A stretch of DNA of 44,621 bases from Flavobacteriales bacterium (GCA_002401955.1 NVUQ01000088.1:1-44621); one strand, 5' to 3'; counted from the first letter of the stretch, positions 24,392 through 32,420 are shown. Program-made: numbers and translations. The notes: generated by a model not told the origin, from the letters alone.

Positions 24392-24589
24392 ATGTCAGAC
24401 GGAAAAAACAGAAAAGACATCCAAATAGGAACAGAGGTAGAAGTGGTTCAAAAACATCACCAGAGATCAGGTGAGCTAACAGAGGGTATTGTAAAAAAAA
24501 TATTAACAAACTCCCCTACTCACCCCCATGGCATTAAAGTAATGCTAGATGGCGGAATTGTAGGAAGAGTTAAAACTAAACTAAACTAA
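24392..24589 (+). CDS. YwbE-family small protein
   Basis: The 65-residue product reads GTEVEVVQKHHQRSGELTEG, then VKKILTNSPTHPHGIKVMLD and a C-terminal GIVGRVKTKL, the complete sequence pattern of the conserved YwbE family (DUF2196). It is predicted to be a small beta-rich cytoplasmic protein with an SH3- or KOW-like character. The function is not established. It is separated from phnA by a tandem pair of palindromic repeats and has no recognisable promoter of its own. Confidence 0.9.
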   Translation: MSDGKNRKDIQIGTEVEVVQKHHQRSGELTEGIVKKILTNSPTHPHGIKVMLDGGIVGRVKTKLN

Positions 24590-24614
24590 ACTAACTACTC
24601 ACTTTATTTCTAAG

Positions 24615-24989
24615 CTATTTTACAATAGCGTATTCAGTATTTTCTTTTCGTGGGTCAATATTGATGTACAAATTTGTTAAATGAATATCTCTTTCATCTA
24701 CAGGGATATACGTACTAACAGCCACCCATTTCATTTTATATCTTACACTACCAATAACAATATGATAAAGCTTGTCGTACTCTAAAGAGATTTGAAAAAA
24801 GCCAACATTATTTGTAATTGTAGAGGCTACTGCATTATCACCTTCATAAACCAATACTTTCTCATTAGTAACCACTTCCTTTTGTGAGATTAAAAATCCC
24901 GCAATAGTTAATTGCTCTTTTTGTCCAAACATTAAGATAGTACTTAATAAAAATATGGAGATGATGGCGCCTTGTTTTAAATTTTTCAT
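24615..24989 (-). CDS. Secreted protein with carboxypeptidase-regulatory-like fold, unknown function
   Basis: The 124-residue product starts MKNLKQGAIISIFLLSTILM, a signal peptide ending near FGQ. The mature domain contains LTIAGFLISQKEVVTNEKVL and VGFFQISLEYDKLYHIVIGS, which resembles the beta-sandwich carboxypeptidase regulatory-like modules seen in many Bacteroidota envelope proteins. An upstream in-frame ATG (at 25034) would add a basic extension and bury the signal peptide, so the later start is preferred. No operon partner: the downstream gene is convergent and the upstream 384 bp is empty. Confidence 0.65.
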   Translation of the reverse strand: MKNLKQGAIISIFLLSTILMFGQKEQLTIAGFLISQKEVVTNEKVLVYEGDNAVASTITNNVGFFQISLEYDKLYHIVIGSVRYKMKWVAVSTYIPVDERDIHLTNLYINIDPRKENTEYAIVK

Positions 24990-25373
24990 TTTAGTTCGTT
25001 TTATGAGTTTGTTGGAATTTCGAAATATCGGCAATTTTCAAATATTAGTCTTTAAAAAAGTGTGTTTGGTCGAAATTCTTTTATGTAAACGATATGGTTT
25101 TAAGTAAGTTACATAATTCTAAGTATTACTTACATTTAAACACAGTAGAAACCCTTAGCCCACCTATAAACAAAGGGATGTGGGGCTTAAAAAATTATCA
25201 TAAAAAAAACTTAAAACATCAGTTTTGTCGAAAATAATAACATTTTAGTCGGTATAAAATGTATTTTCATCGGAAAATATCATCCAAAAGAAGAAAACAC
25301 ACTAATCAAATAACTATTTCTTTTAAAAATCAATTAATGCTATTAAATTTGAGCCGTATTAAAAAGAATCAGA
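24990..25373. other. Gene-free AT-rich gap
   Basis: No convincing reading frame or RNA gene is visible. It holds the -7 element TAAATTTG at 25344-25351, 22 bp before the RDD gene, and a weak inverted pair TAAGTAA (25101-25107) / TTACTTA (25126-25132). The rest shows no structure I can support. Confidence 0.5.
25344..25351 (+). promoter_or_regulatory. Candidate -7 element for the RDD gene
   Basis: TAAATTTG matches TAnnTTTG and ends 22 bp before the ATG at 25374. Confidence 0.45.
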
Positions 25374-25949
25374 ATGAGCGAAGAATCTTTAGATGATGTA
25401 TTAACAGATAACAACTACGGTTATCAAGAAGAAACTGAATATGCAGGTTTATGGATTAGAGTTGGTGCAGCATTAATTGATATACTTGTTATGATTCCTC
25501 TATTTGTAATAAGCTATTACAATCAGATTGATATGAAATCACTCGTTCTTTTATATATTCTTACTGTTTTATCAGCACTTTACAAACCATTAATGGAATG
25601 GCGATATGGTGCTACACTTGGCAAAATGGCATGTAAAATTAAAGTAGTTAACGAGAAATTAAAACCAATAAGTATCGATCAAAGTTTTGGAAGATACATT
25701 CCATGGGGTATTTCGGTAATAATACAATTAATGGCTGCAACTAATATTTTTACTGCTGCAGGATTTAAAACTGCTAATACCTATATGGAAATAGTAGCTT
25801 TAGCTCAAAACAATCCATTAAATACAGTATCTAGTATTTATTCTGTACTATTTTTCATTATTGTATTAAGCTTAATTTTTGATAAGAAAAAAAGAGGTCT
25901 CCATGACAAAATTGCTAAAACTTTATGTATTAAAGTTTCTAAAACCTAA
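25374..25949 (+). CDS. RDD-family membrane protein
   Basis: The 191-residue product is a polytopic inner-membrane protein. After an acidic N-terminus it has YAGLWIRVGAALIDILVMIP, with the Arg and Asp that name the RDD family, then hydrophobic segments near residues 35-45, 50-65, 105-125 and 155-175. The family loop PLMEWRYGATLGKMACKIKV is present, as is the closing KKRGLHDKIAKTLCIK. RDD proteins are proposed to be transporters or sodium/proton antiporters in a few cases; the role is otherwise unknown. Its stop overlaps the stop region of the convergent radical SAM gene by 4 nt, with no terminator between. Confidence 0.9.
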   Translation: MSEESLDDVLTDNNYGYQEETEYAGLWIRVGAALIDILVMIPLFVISYYNQIDMKSLVLLYILTVLSALYKPLMEWRYGATLGKMACKIKVVNEKLKPISIDQSFGRYIPWGISVIIQLMAATNIFTAAGFKTANTYMEIVALAQNNPLNTVSSIYSVLFFIIVLSLIFDKKKRGLHDKIAKTLCIKVSKT

Positions 25950-27793
25950 GCTAAACAACCATTAATTAGATTTTTTGGAAGTGTTGTTGGGGCAGTATCA
26001 AAACCAAACCACTCTCCTATCTCAACATCAAAACCAGTACTATTTAAATAACTGTTTAATGCTCTATTTAAGCCTTTGGTATAATTCTGATGCTTTGCTC
26101 CTGTTGGATCTTTATGCGTTAAATCATTTTGAGCAAAACCTTTAAACTTTGGCCCAGTTATTTTAATATCAAACTCAGATGGATTCTTCCCTATCGGACT
26201 ATGAACTGTAGTGGTAAACTGATGCCAAAAAGCAGACTGAATACAATTGTTTTCAAATAACTGACGAACAACCTCTAAGGAATCAATTGTTTCTTGTTCC
26301 GTTTCTGTTGGAAACCCATACATCAAATACGCATGAACCATTACTCCATATTTAGAAAAAGAATTGGTTACCCGAGCAACCTGAGCAATATCAACTCCTT
26401 TTTTCATCTTAGTTAACAATCTATCAGACGCAACCTCTAAACCTCCTGTTACTGCAATACATCCAGATTTAGATAATAATTCACACAATCCATCATTAAA
26501 AGTCTTTTCAAATCTGATATTGGTCCACCAAGTAATGGTTAACTTTCTAGCTAACAATTCGTCAGCAATTGCTTTTAGCATTTTTGGAGGGGCGGCTTCA
26601 TCAACAAAATGAAAACCATTAATTCCTGTTTCGGACATTACCTGTTCTATCTTATCTACAAAATTAACAGCAGTAGTATTCTGGTAATTTCCGATGTAAT
26701 CCAAATTCACATCACAAAAAGAACACTGTTTCCAGTAGCAACCATGAGAAATAGTCAGTTTATTCCACCTACCATCCGTCCATAAACGGTGCATCGGATT
26801 AATTACATCTAAAAATGACATGTAACTTTTAAAATCTAAGCCCTTATAACTTGGTGCAGGCAAATCCTTATGATGAAAAATAGTATTTGGAGTCTTATTC
26901 TGATAAACTACCTTTCCTTTTTTTAACAAAAAAACCCTTTCCAACTTATCTTCAGAAATCTTCTTATCTAAAAACTGTGTTACCAAATACAAAGGACCTT
27001 CCCCATCATCTAAGCTGATGTAATCAATATATTTAAAAATTCTTGGGTCGGTTAACGAACGAAGTTCCGTATTACAATAACCACCTCCAAAAGCGACTTT
27101 AATATGTCTATAGTTTTTCTTAATAAACTGCCCACAACGTAAAGCAGAAAACAAGTTACCCGGAAAAGGAATGGTAAAACAAATCAAATCAGGCTGCTCC
27201 TCTTCTATTATATTTACCAACAACAGTAAGAGCTGATCTTCTATTAAAGTAGTAGAATAGCTTAAATATTTAGCTAATTGGTCAAAACTACTTGCCGAAG
27301 TAGCTATTTGCTCTGCATATCGTGTAAACGAGAAAAACTCATCCACATTGGCTGTAATAAAATCACCTAGTTCTTCTATAAATAACGTTCCTAAATGTTT
27401 GGCTTTATCTATCTCATCTAAATCATGGTAAGCAGCATCTAGTTCCAAATTTCCACGATGTGCCTTTGGCAGAAACCCTTCTACTAAGATTTGTTGAGCC
27501 TTTTGAGCATCTTGATTTCTTAAAAAATGCGTTACAACATCAACTCTTTCAATATATTGAGCTTTTTGTTTCCGTACCAAAGGAAATTCAAAACCTTCAA
27601 ACTCTTCAGCTTCCTGAAAGACTCTTGCTATAAAATCGCTGGTAAAAACCTTGTTAAACAATGCGATACTTAAATCATATTGAACTGCATCTACATCCTT
27701 ACTATCCAAAAAACCTTTTAAGTAAGCAGTTGCTGGATACGGAGTATTTAACTGCGTAAATGGCGGGGTAATTAATAGCGTTTTTACTGACAC
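25946..27793 (-). CDS. B12-binding-domain radical SAM protein
   Basis: The 615-residue protein combines an N-terminal cobalamin-binding-like Rossmann region (1-270, with TPPFTQLNTPYPATAYLKGF and VAFGGGYCNTEL) and a radical SAM core (about 340-560). The cluster motif is GCYWKQCSFCD, with C352, C357 and C360, that is CX4CX2C rather than CX3CX2C. FHFVDEAAPPKML and VHAYLMYGFPTETEQE are typical of this group's barrel. The B12 motif DxHxxG is not evident, so cobalamin binding is uncertain. Substrate is unknown; relatives act as methylases and cyclases. No signal peptide; it stands alone on its strand. Confidence 0.85.
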   Translation of the reverse strand: MSVKTLLITPPFTQLNTPYPATAYLKGFLDSKDVDAVQYDLSIALFNKVFTSDFIARVFQEAEEFEGFEFPLVRKQKAQYIERVDVVTHFLRNQDAQKAQQILVEGFLPKAHRGNLELDAAYHDLDEIDKAKHLGTLFIEELGDFITANVDEFFSFTRYAEQIATSASSFDQLAKYLSYSTTLIEDQLLLLLVNIIEEEQPDLICFTIPFPGNLFSALRCGQFIKKNYRHIKVAFGGGYCNTELRSLTDPRIFKYIDYISLDDGEGPLYLVTQFLDKKISEDKLERVFLLKKGKVVYQNKTPNTIFHHKDLPAPSYKGLDFKSYMSFLDVINPMHRLWTDGRWNKLTISHGCYWKQCSFCDVNLDYIGNYQNTTAVNFVDKIEQVMSETGINGFHFVDEAAPPKMLKAIADELLARKLTITWWTNIRFEKTFNDGLCELLSKSGCIAVTGGLEVASDRLLTKMKKGVDIAQVARVTNSFSKYGVMVHAYLMYGFPTETEQETIDSLEVVRQLFENNCIQSAFWHQFTTTVHSPIGKNPSEFDIKITGPKFKGFAQNDLTHKDPTGAKHQNYTKGLNRALNSYLNSTGFDVEIGEWFGFDTAPTTLPKNLINGCLA

Positions 27794-27883
27794 TTTGCGA
27801 AGTTACAATAATTCAGGTGATGAGTGAAAAGTAATGAGTGATGAGAAAGTAATTTCTTTTTTCAGAATAATACTGTGCGAGGG

Positions 27884-27925
27884 CTAACGGCCGAATGGAG
27901 CGAAATATGTAATAATCAGCCAAGT
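27884..27925. repeat. CTAACGGC...TCAGCCAAGT element, copy 2
   Basis: It shares CTAACGGC and TCAGCCAAGT with 12671-12699 but has a 24-bp spacer instead of 11. Function unknown. Confidence 0.35.
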
Positions 27926-27981
27926 CGAGAGAGCCTGTGCGTAAAGATTATGCAATATTTGGCATTCGGTCTTGATTTTTG

Positions 27982-28006
27982 GTTCTTTTCATTTAAGGAA
28001 AAGAAC
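27982..28006. repeat. Perfect 9-bp hairpin
   Basis: GTTCTTTTC (27982-27990) and GAAAAGAAC (27998-28006) form a perfect stem with a 7-nt loop. No T-tract follows on either strand. Confidence 0.6.
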
Positions 28007-28033
28007 GTGAAACTAATTTAACGATTATTCTTT

Positions 28034-28060
28034 CCTGGATCCCCGATTTCTCGGGGAAAG
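28034..28060. repeat. Palindromic repeat family C, copy 1
   Basis: CCTGGATCCCCGA-tttc-TCGGGGAAAG contains the perfect arms CCCCGA/TCGGGG. Related sequences occur at 31301-31380. Confidence 0.75.
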
Positions 28061-28112
28061 ACTTAATTCGAAAAAACCAACAACTAGTAACTAAGAACTA
28101 ACAACAAGTGAC

Positions 28113-28120
28113 TACCTTTG
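28113..28120 (+). promoter_or_regulatory. -7 element very close to the helicase ATG
   Basis: TACCTTTG matches TAnnTTTG and ends only 4 bp before the ATG at 28125, so the transcript may be leaderless. No TTG -33 box is visible. Confidence 0.45.
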
Positions 28121-28124
28121 CCCC

Positions 28125-29426
28125 ATGTCAAAATTTAACCAACAACAAATCCTAGGTAAACTTGGAATAACAAAGCTAAATGCTATGCAGCATGAAGCCA
28201 TGAATACTATTCTAAAATCTCCAAACACGGTACTATTATCTCCCACAGGCTCTGGAAAAACAGTAGCATTCCTTTTACCAATTATCGAACAATTAGATCC
28301 TGACTGCAATGAAATTCAGGCAATGATACTGGTTCCTTCTAGAGAATTAGCCATACAGATTGAACAAGTAATGCGTAAAATGGGTTCTGGATATAAGGTA
28401 AATGCCGTTTATGGTGGAAGAGCTGGCTCTAAAGACAAATTAGAATTAAAGCATAGACCAGCCGTATTAATTGGAACTCCAGGACGAATTGCTGCACACC
28501 TTTACAAAGAAAGTTTCTCTACAGAATATATTACTACATTGGTATTAGATGAGTTTGATAAATCTTTAGAAGTTGGTTTTGAAGTAGATATGAAAGAAAT
28601 CTTACACGAGCTACCCAACGTTAATAAACGAATATTGACTTCAGCTACTTTTGGTGTAGAGATTCCAAGATTTTTAGACTTAGATAATCCCATTACTATT
28701 GATTATTTAGAAAAAGAATCCTCTCAACTAGCATTAAAAACTGTTGTTGCTTCTGACAAAACTAAACTAAAGACATTGGTAGATACCCTATGTCATATTG
28801 GTAATCAACCAGGAATTATCTTCTGCAACTTTAAAGACACCATTAAAGAAGTAAGTGAATATTTATGGGAAAATAAAATTAGTCATGGTTGCTTTTATGG
28901 GGGTATGGAACAAATTGACAGAGAAAAAACATTGATAAAGTTTCGTAATGGAACACATCAAATAATAATAGCTACTGATTTAGCAGCCAGAGGAATAGAT
29001 ATTCCAGAAATGAAATTTATCATTCACTTTCAACTACCAAGTAGAGTTGAAGAGTTTACACATCGTAACGGTAGAACTGCCAGAATGAACCAAGAAGGAA
29101 CTGCTTACATCTTAGTGTGGGATGGAAATATTCCTAAATATGTAAATGCTCCAGATATTCAAAAAATACAGAACGCTCCTATTCCATCTCCAACTGGGTG
29201 GCAAACACTATTTATAACTGGTGGACGAAAAGACAAAATATCTAAAGGAGATATTGCAGGATTGTTTTGCAAACAAGGAAAACTCAGTAATGATGAAATT
29301 GGAATTATAGAATTACAAAGTAATTGTGCTTATGTTTCGGTAAAATCATCAAAATCAAATCAATTGATACCATTAGTTAATAACACTCGCCTTAAAAAGA
29401 AAAAAGTTAGAGTTAGTGTTGTTTAA
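28125..29426 (+). CDS. DEAD-box-type RNA helicase with DbpA-like C-terminal domain
   Basis: This is a probable ATP-dependent RNA helicase for ribosome assembly or RNA decay. The 433 residues carry the Q-motif region (TKLNAMQHEAM), Walker A SPTGSGKT (39-46), PSRELA, TPGR, motif II DEFD (142-145) in place of DEAD, SAT, and the domain 2 motifs IIATDLAARGIDIP and HRNGRTAR. The C-terminal part (about 360-433, with KISKGDIAGLFCKQGKLS) matches the DbpA RNA-binding domain, which in E. coli recognises 23S rRNA helix 92. Asp to Phe at the third motif II position is unusual but leaves Asp-Glu for magnesium, so activity is plausible. Confidence 0.9.
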   Translation: MSKFNQQQILGKLGITKLNAMQHEAMNTILKSPNTVLLSPTGSGKTVAFLLPIIEQLDPDCNEIQAMILVPSRELAIQIEQVMRKMGSGYKVNAVYGGRAGSKDKLELKHRPAVLIGTPGRIAAHLYKESFSTEYITTLVLDEFDKSLEVGFEVDMKEILHELPNVNKRILTSATFGVEIPRFLDLDNPITIDYLEKESSQLALKTVVASDKTKLKTLVDTLCHIGNQPGIIFCNFKDTIKEVSEYLWENKISHGCFYGGMEQIDREKTLIKFRNGTHQIIIATDLAARGIDIPEMKFIIHFQLPSRVEEFTHRNGRTARMNQEGTAYILVWDGNIPKYVNAPDIQKIQNAPIPSPTGWQTLFITGGRKDKISKGDIAGLFCKQGKLSNDEIGIIELQSNCAYVSVKSSKSNQLIPLVNNTRLKKKKVRVSVV

Positions 29427-29439
29427 TAGAAATTTAAAG

Positions 29440-30642
29440 ATGATAAAAATTACAATCGTATTAGCATGCGCACTAACACTTCTTGGATGCCAAGAACAAT
29501 CAAATTCAAATGACGCTGCGACTATTAACACAGTAGAGACAGAAACAAATCAAAAAAGCCAACTTCAAGTAATAAAGCTTAGTGGTACTCCTTTTGAAAT
29601 TGGCTTTCAACATGGCCAAACCTTAAAAAAAGAAATTCACGATTTAGTCATGCTGTGGGAAGCTGATATAGAATTAAACTTTAAGATACCTTCAAAAGAA
29701 TTTATTACTAAATTCTTAAAATCCACAGACTACATAAGTGCTATAAAAAAATGGACGCCTCATTTATATGATGAAATACGCGGGATAAGCGAAGGTTCCG
29801 AAATAGAATTAGACAAAATATTAGTGTTTCAACTCGTTGATGAAATGTGGAATAATGGCGGAATAATCTTCGAAGCTCACCACTGCTCTTCTATAGGTAT
29901 AAATAACAGAAAAAGTGATGGCGATATAAATTATATTGCACAAAATATTGATGTCACTCCCTTTTATCATAAATACAAAGTACTCTTAGATATTGAAGAC
30001 CAAAAATCTAATTCGCACACATTTGTCGTAACTGTTCCTGGAATAATTGGAGTTAACGGATTAAATAAAGCCATTGGTGTAAACGTGAATTCATTAATGG
30101 ACTTAAAAAACTCTTCTGATGGACTGCCAGTTTGCTGCGTTGTAAGAGGTGTATTAGACCAATCAACATTTAATGAAGCAGAAGAATTTTTAAGAAAAAT
30201 TAAGCACGCTTCTGGCCAGAACTACATTATTGGATCTAAACATAACGTAGCCTCCTATGAATGTTCTGCATCAAAAGTTGAAATCTATTGGCCTGACTCA
30301 ACTAAACGATACACTTACCATGCAAACAATGCTCTCAAAAACAATTCCTATCAACCAAGCTACATCAATCAAATAGAAGATTCATTTAATCTAACTCACG
30401 AAGAATACATTAAAGATGTCCCACGCACCGCTGCTTTAAAAAACAGAATCTTAAATACAGAATCAATAAACATAGAAGTTCTAAAAGAAACCCTTAAATC
30501 TAAAGATAGTGAAACTGATCCCATCTGCAATGATTGGACATGGGCTTCAACTATTATGGAATTTCATGATGATCATAATGTTTTATTTATTAGTCCAGGC
30601 AAACCTGATTCTGTGGATTATGAAAAATTTATAATCCGATAA
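29440..30642 (+). CDS. C45-family (acyltransferase/hydrolase-like) lipoprotein
   Basis: The 400-residue product has a lipobox, TLLGC (Cys17), and so is envelope-anchored. The body matches the C45 autoproteolytic acyltransferase family (acyl-CoA:6-aminopenicillanic acid acyltransferase-like, Ntn-hydrolase fold): GTPFEIGFQHGQTLKKEI near 49-66, DEIRGISEGSEIELDKIL at 111-128, and the candidate nucleophile Cys149 in EAHHCSSIGI. In the fungal enzyme cleavage occurs just before the Cys. Bacterial members are probable amidases or acyltransferases of unknown substrate. An in-frame TTG at 29416 would disrupt the signal peptide, so the ATG is preferred. It follows the helicase gene by 13 bp. Confidence 0.82.
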   Translation: MIKITIVLACALTLLGCQEQSNSNDAATINTVETETNQKSQLQVIKLSGTPFEIGFQHGQTLKKEIHDLVMLWEADIELNFKIPSKEFITKFLKSTDYISAIKKWTPHLYDEIRGISEGSEIELDKILVFQLVDEMWNNGGIIFEAHHCSSIGINNRKSDGDINYIAQNIDVTPFYHKYKVLLDIEDQKSNSHTFVVTVPGIIGVNGLNKAIGVNVNSLMDLKNSSDGLPVCCVVRGVLDQSTFNEAEEFLRKIKHASGQNYIIGSKHNVASYECSASKVEIYWPDSTKRYTYHANNALKNNSYQPSYINQIEDSFNLTHEEYIKDVPRTAALKNRILNTESINIEVLKETLKSKDSETDPICNDWTWASTIMEFHDDHNVLFISPGKPDSVDYEKFIIR

Positions 30643-30682
30643 AAGACTTAAACCATTACTTTTACGCCACAAATAACAAATC

Positions 30683-31294
30683 ATGCCATTCAAAAAATTA
30701 AAACCACTACTTAAAGATATTTTAGAACACCAAAATATTGAGGAAGCAACGCCTTTTCAAAAAATGGTTATTCCTAAAATTAAAAGTGGTGCAAACGTAT
30801 TTGGAGTAGCTCCTGACAACAGTGGCAAAACAACTTCACTCATCCTTACCACTCTTCAAAAGTTAAAAGATTACGAAGACCATGATAATCCTAGAGTTGC
30901 CATTTTTGTTAAAGACCAAGCAGCAGCAATCGCATTAGAAGAAAAATTTGAAGAATATATCAAACACTTTAATTTAACTACCTACAGCATTTTCGAAGAA
31001 AAAGCAATACAAATTCAAAAAGACATTATTTACGAAGGTGTTGATATTGTTATAGGCACAGCCAAAAGAATAAACAAACTTTATTTAATGAATGGCATCA
31101 ATTTGAATGATTTAAACACCTTAATTATTGAAGATGCGAACGAGTTGCCACGAATAGATTTTGCAAAAGATATTGTAAGGATTAGTGAAAGCTTCCCGAA
31201 ATGCCAATTTATTGTTTTCTCTACTGATTATGATGAAAAGCTAAAATCTTTAAAGAACTCTTTTATGAGTAATGCTATACTTGTTAAGGAATAG
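30683..31294 (+). CDS. Degenerate single-domain DEAD-box-like protein
   Basis: The 203 residues align by motif order with RecA domain 1 of DEAD-box helicases. They have a Q-motif-like ATPFQKMVIPKI, Walker A APDNSGKT (43-50), IGTAKRI in place of GTPGR, motif II as EDAN (150-153) and STD in place of SAT. Domain 2 is missing and the gene ends naturally, without visible frameshift remnants downstream. ATP binding is conceivable; helicase activity is not expected. It may be a regulator or a decaying paralogue of the helicase two genes upstream. A clean reading frame argues that it is kept by selection. Confidence 0.75.
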   Translation: MPFKKLKPLLKDILEHQNIEEATPFQKMVIPKIKSGANVFGVAPDNSGKTTSLILTTLQKLKDYEDHDNPRVAIFVKDQAAAIALEEKFEEYIKHFNLTTYSIFEEKAIQIQKDIIYEGVDIVIGTAKRINKLYLMNGINLNDLNTLIIEDANELPRIDFAKDIVRISESFPKCQFIVFSTDYDEKLKSLKNSFMSNAILVKE

Positions 31295-31300
31295 CTACTT

Positions 31301-31380
31301 CTTCCCCGCGTAGGCGGGGATCCAGACGAAGCATATTACTCTTTTTACAAACCTGGATTCCCGATTTCTCGGGAAACAGA
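31301..31380. repeat. Palindromic repeat family C, inverted pair
   Basis: The left half has CCCCGC-gtag-GCGGGG followed by GATCCAG. The right half has CCTGGATTCCCGA-tttc-TCGGGAAA. The two lie in opposite orientation around a 26-bp spacer, directly downstream of the degenerate helicase gene and convergent with the RluA-type gene. Confidence 0.75.
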
Positions 31381-31383
31381 ACC

Positions 31384-31404
31384 AACCCCAACCCCAACCC
31401 CAAC
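31384..31404. repeat. AACCCC short tandem repeat
   Basis: Three tandem AACCCC units are followed by AAC and then by ACTCAA/C near-repeats to about 31420. It is probably a slippage-derived microsatellite in the gap between two convergent genes. Confidence 0.7.
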
Positions 31405-31420
31405 ACTCAACACTCAATAC

Positions 31421-32311
31421 TCACCCATTATACTTCAACCACCTTTTAGCTTCACGATCCAATAAGGAATTGAATTTATACGGAATTTCTGTTTTTACAA
31501 TTAATGGTTCATTTGTAACAGGATGCTTCAAAACCAACTCCAAAGCACACAAAAACAACCCTTTACCTTTTAAAACATCACCTTCTTCACCATATATTTT
31601 ATCGCCCAAAATAGGAAAACCAATGCTCGACATGTGAATTCTTAACTGATGTGTTCTACCTGTTTTTGGAGATAACTCTACTAAACTTAAATTTTTACTC
31701 TTTAGAGATTTAACCGTTTTTATTGTTTTATAGTAACTTAAAGACTTCAAACCATCAATATCAGTATCAATAATTCCATCTCCTGGTGGTTTTCCCATTA
31801 CAATGGCAGCATACTTTTTCTGAATTTCTTTATTCTCAAATTGCTGACCGAGCTTAACGAGTGCTTTAGCCGTTTTAGCTATAATTAACAAACCACTTGT
31901 TGGCCCATCCAAACGATGTACAGGCTTTGGCCATCTCAAAGCATCTTCCTCTTTAGATAAACTAACATTTCCGATAATCGCATTCTGAATAGTTCTAAAC
32001 TGATTTCCACTAACTGGAATTCCTGCAGGCTTGTTAATTACTGCAATAAACTCATCCTCAAATACGATTTCTAACTTTAAGTTATATTCCTTAGGCGGAT
32101 TAGCACTCGATTCTAACAACTCTATTTGCTGCCCTGACTTAACCCAATGCCCAGTCGATGTTTTCTTTCCATCTACCAAAATCTCTTCTCGTAAAATTGC
32201 CTTCTTAACCCCTTTTCTGGATGGGATTGTAGGGAATATTTGCTGTACATAATCGTAAAGTCGAATTTCTTCAACCCCTTCAGGAACTATATGTGTTTTT
32301 AAAACTGGCAT
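31421..32311 (-). CDS. RluA-family pseudouridine synthase
   Basis: The 296-residue enzyme isomerises uridine in rRNA or tRNA. An S4-like N-terminal region (about 15-75) precedes the catalytic domain with the family motif PVHRLDGPTSGLLIIAKTAK (catalytic Asp in HRLD), then KKYAAIVMGK and the SPKTGRTHQLRIHMSSIGFP motif. Members of this family target different sites (23S positions or tRNA), and the site cannot be read from this sequence. The start is ATG at 32311; an in-frame TTG at 32320 lies within the -7 promoter element. A full family B palindrome separates it from the divergent HD gene. Confidence 0.88.
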   Translation of the reverse strand: MPVLKTHIVPEGVEEIRLYDYVQQIFPTIPSRKGVKKAILREEILVDGKKTSTGHWVKSGQQIELLESSANPPKEYNLKLEIVFEDEFIAVINKPAGIPVSGNQFRTIQNAIIGNVSLSKEEDALRWPKPVHRLDGPTSGLLIIAKTAKALVKLGQQFENKEIQKKYAAIVMGKPPGDGIIDTDIDGLKSLSYYKTIKTVKSLKSKNLSLVELSPKTGRTHQLRIHMSSIGFPILGDKIYGEEGDVLKGKGLFLCALELVLKHPVTNEPLIVKTEIPYKFNSLLDREAKRWLKYNG

Positions 32312-32317
32312 TGTTTT

Positions 32318-32325
32318 CAAAACTA
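32318..32325 (-). promoter_or_regulatory. -7 element almost touching the RluA-type ATG
   Basis: CAAAACTA on the plus strand is TAGTTTTG on the minus strand, ending 6 bp before the ATG at 32311. The transcript may be leaderless. Confidence 0.4.
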
Positions 32326-32340
32326 ATTAATTTTTAGACT

Positions 32341-32420
32341 CGTCATTGCGAGGAACGAAGCAATCTCACCCAACTTAGAATAAGATTGCTTCGTTACACT
32401 ACGTTTCTCTCGCAATGACG
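32341..32420. repeat. Palindromic repeat family B, full copy
   Basis: CGTCATTGCGAG and CTCGCAATGACG are perfect 12-bp terminal arms, and GAAGCAATCT / AGATTGCTTC form a second inner stem. The 80-bp element is located between divergent genes. A related arm occurs at 107-151. The form is that of a REP/MITE-like mobile repeat without its own transposase. Confidence 0.88.

Larger units (their letters stand above)
27794..28124. other. Repeat-rich gene-free gap upstream of the helicase gene
   Basis: No gene is visible. The gap holds GATGAG/AATGAG-type short repeats (27820-27850), copy 2 of the CTAACGGC...TCAGCCAAGT element (27884-27925), a perfect hairpin at 27982-28006, a family C palindrome at 28034-28060 and the helicase promoter at 28113-28120. 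Confidence 0.6.

Noticed and set aside
25101..25132. Inverted TAAGTAA / TTACTTA pair as an operator
   Set aside because: It is short and AT-rich, lies far from any start or promoter element, and could easily arise by chance.
31384..31404. Telomere-like repeat as a replicon end
   Set aside because: Only three units occur, between ordinary convergent genes. A simple microsatellite explains it.
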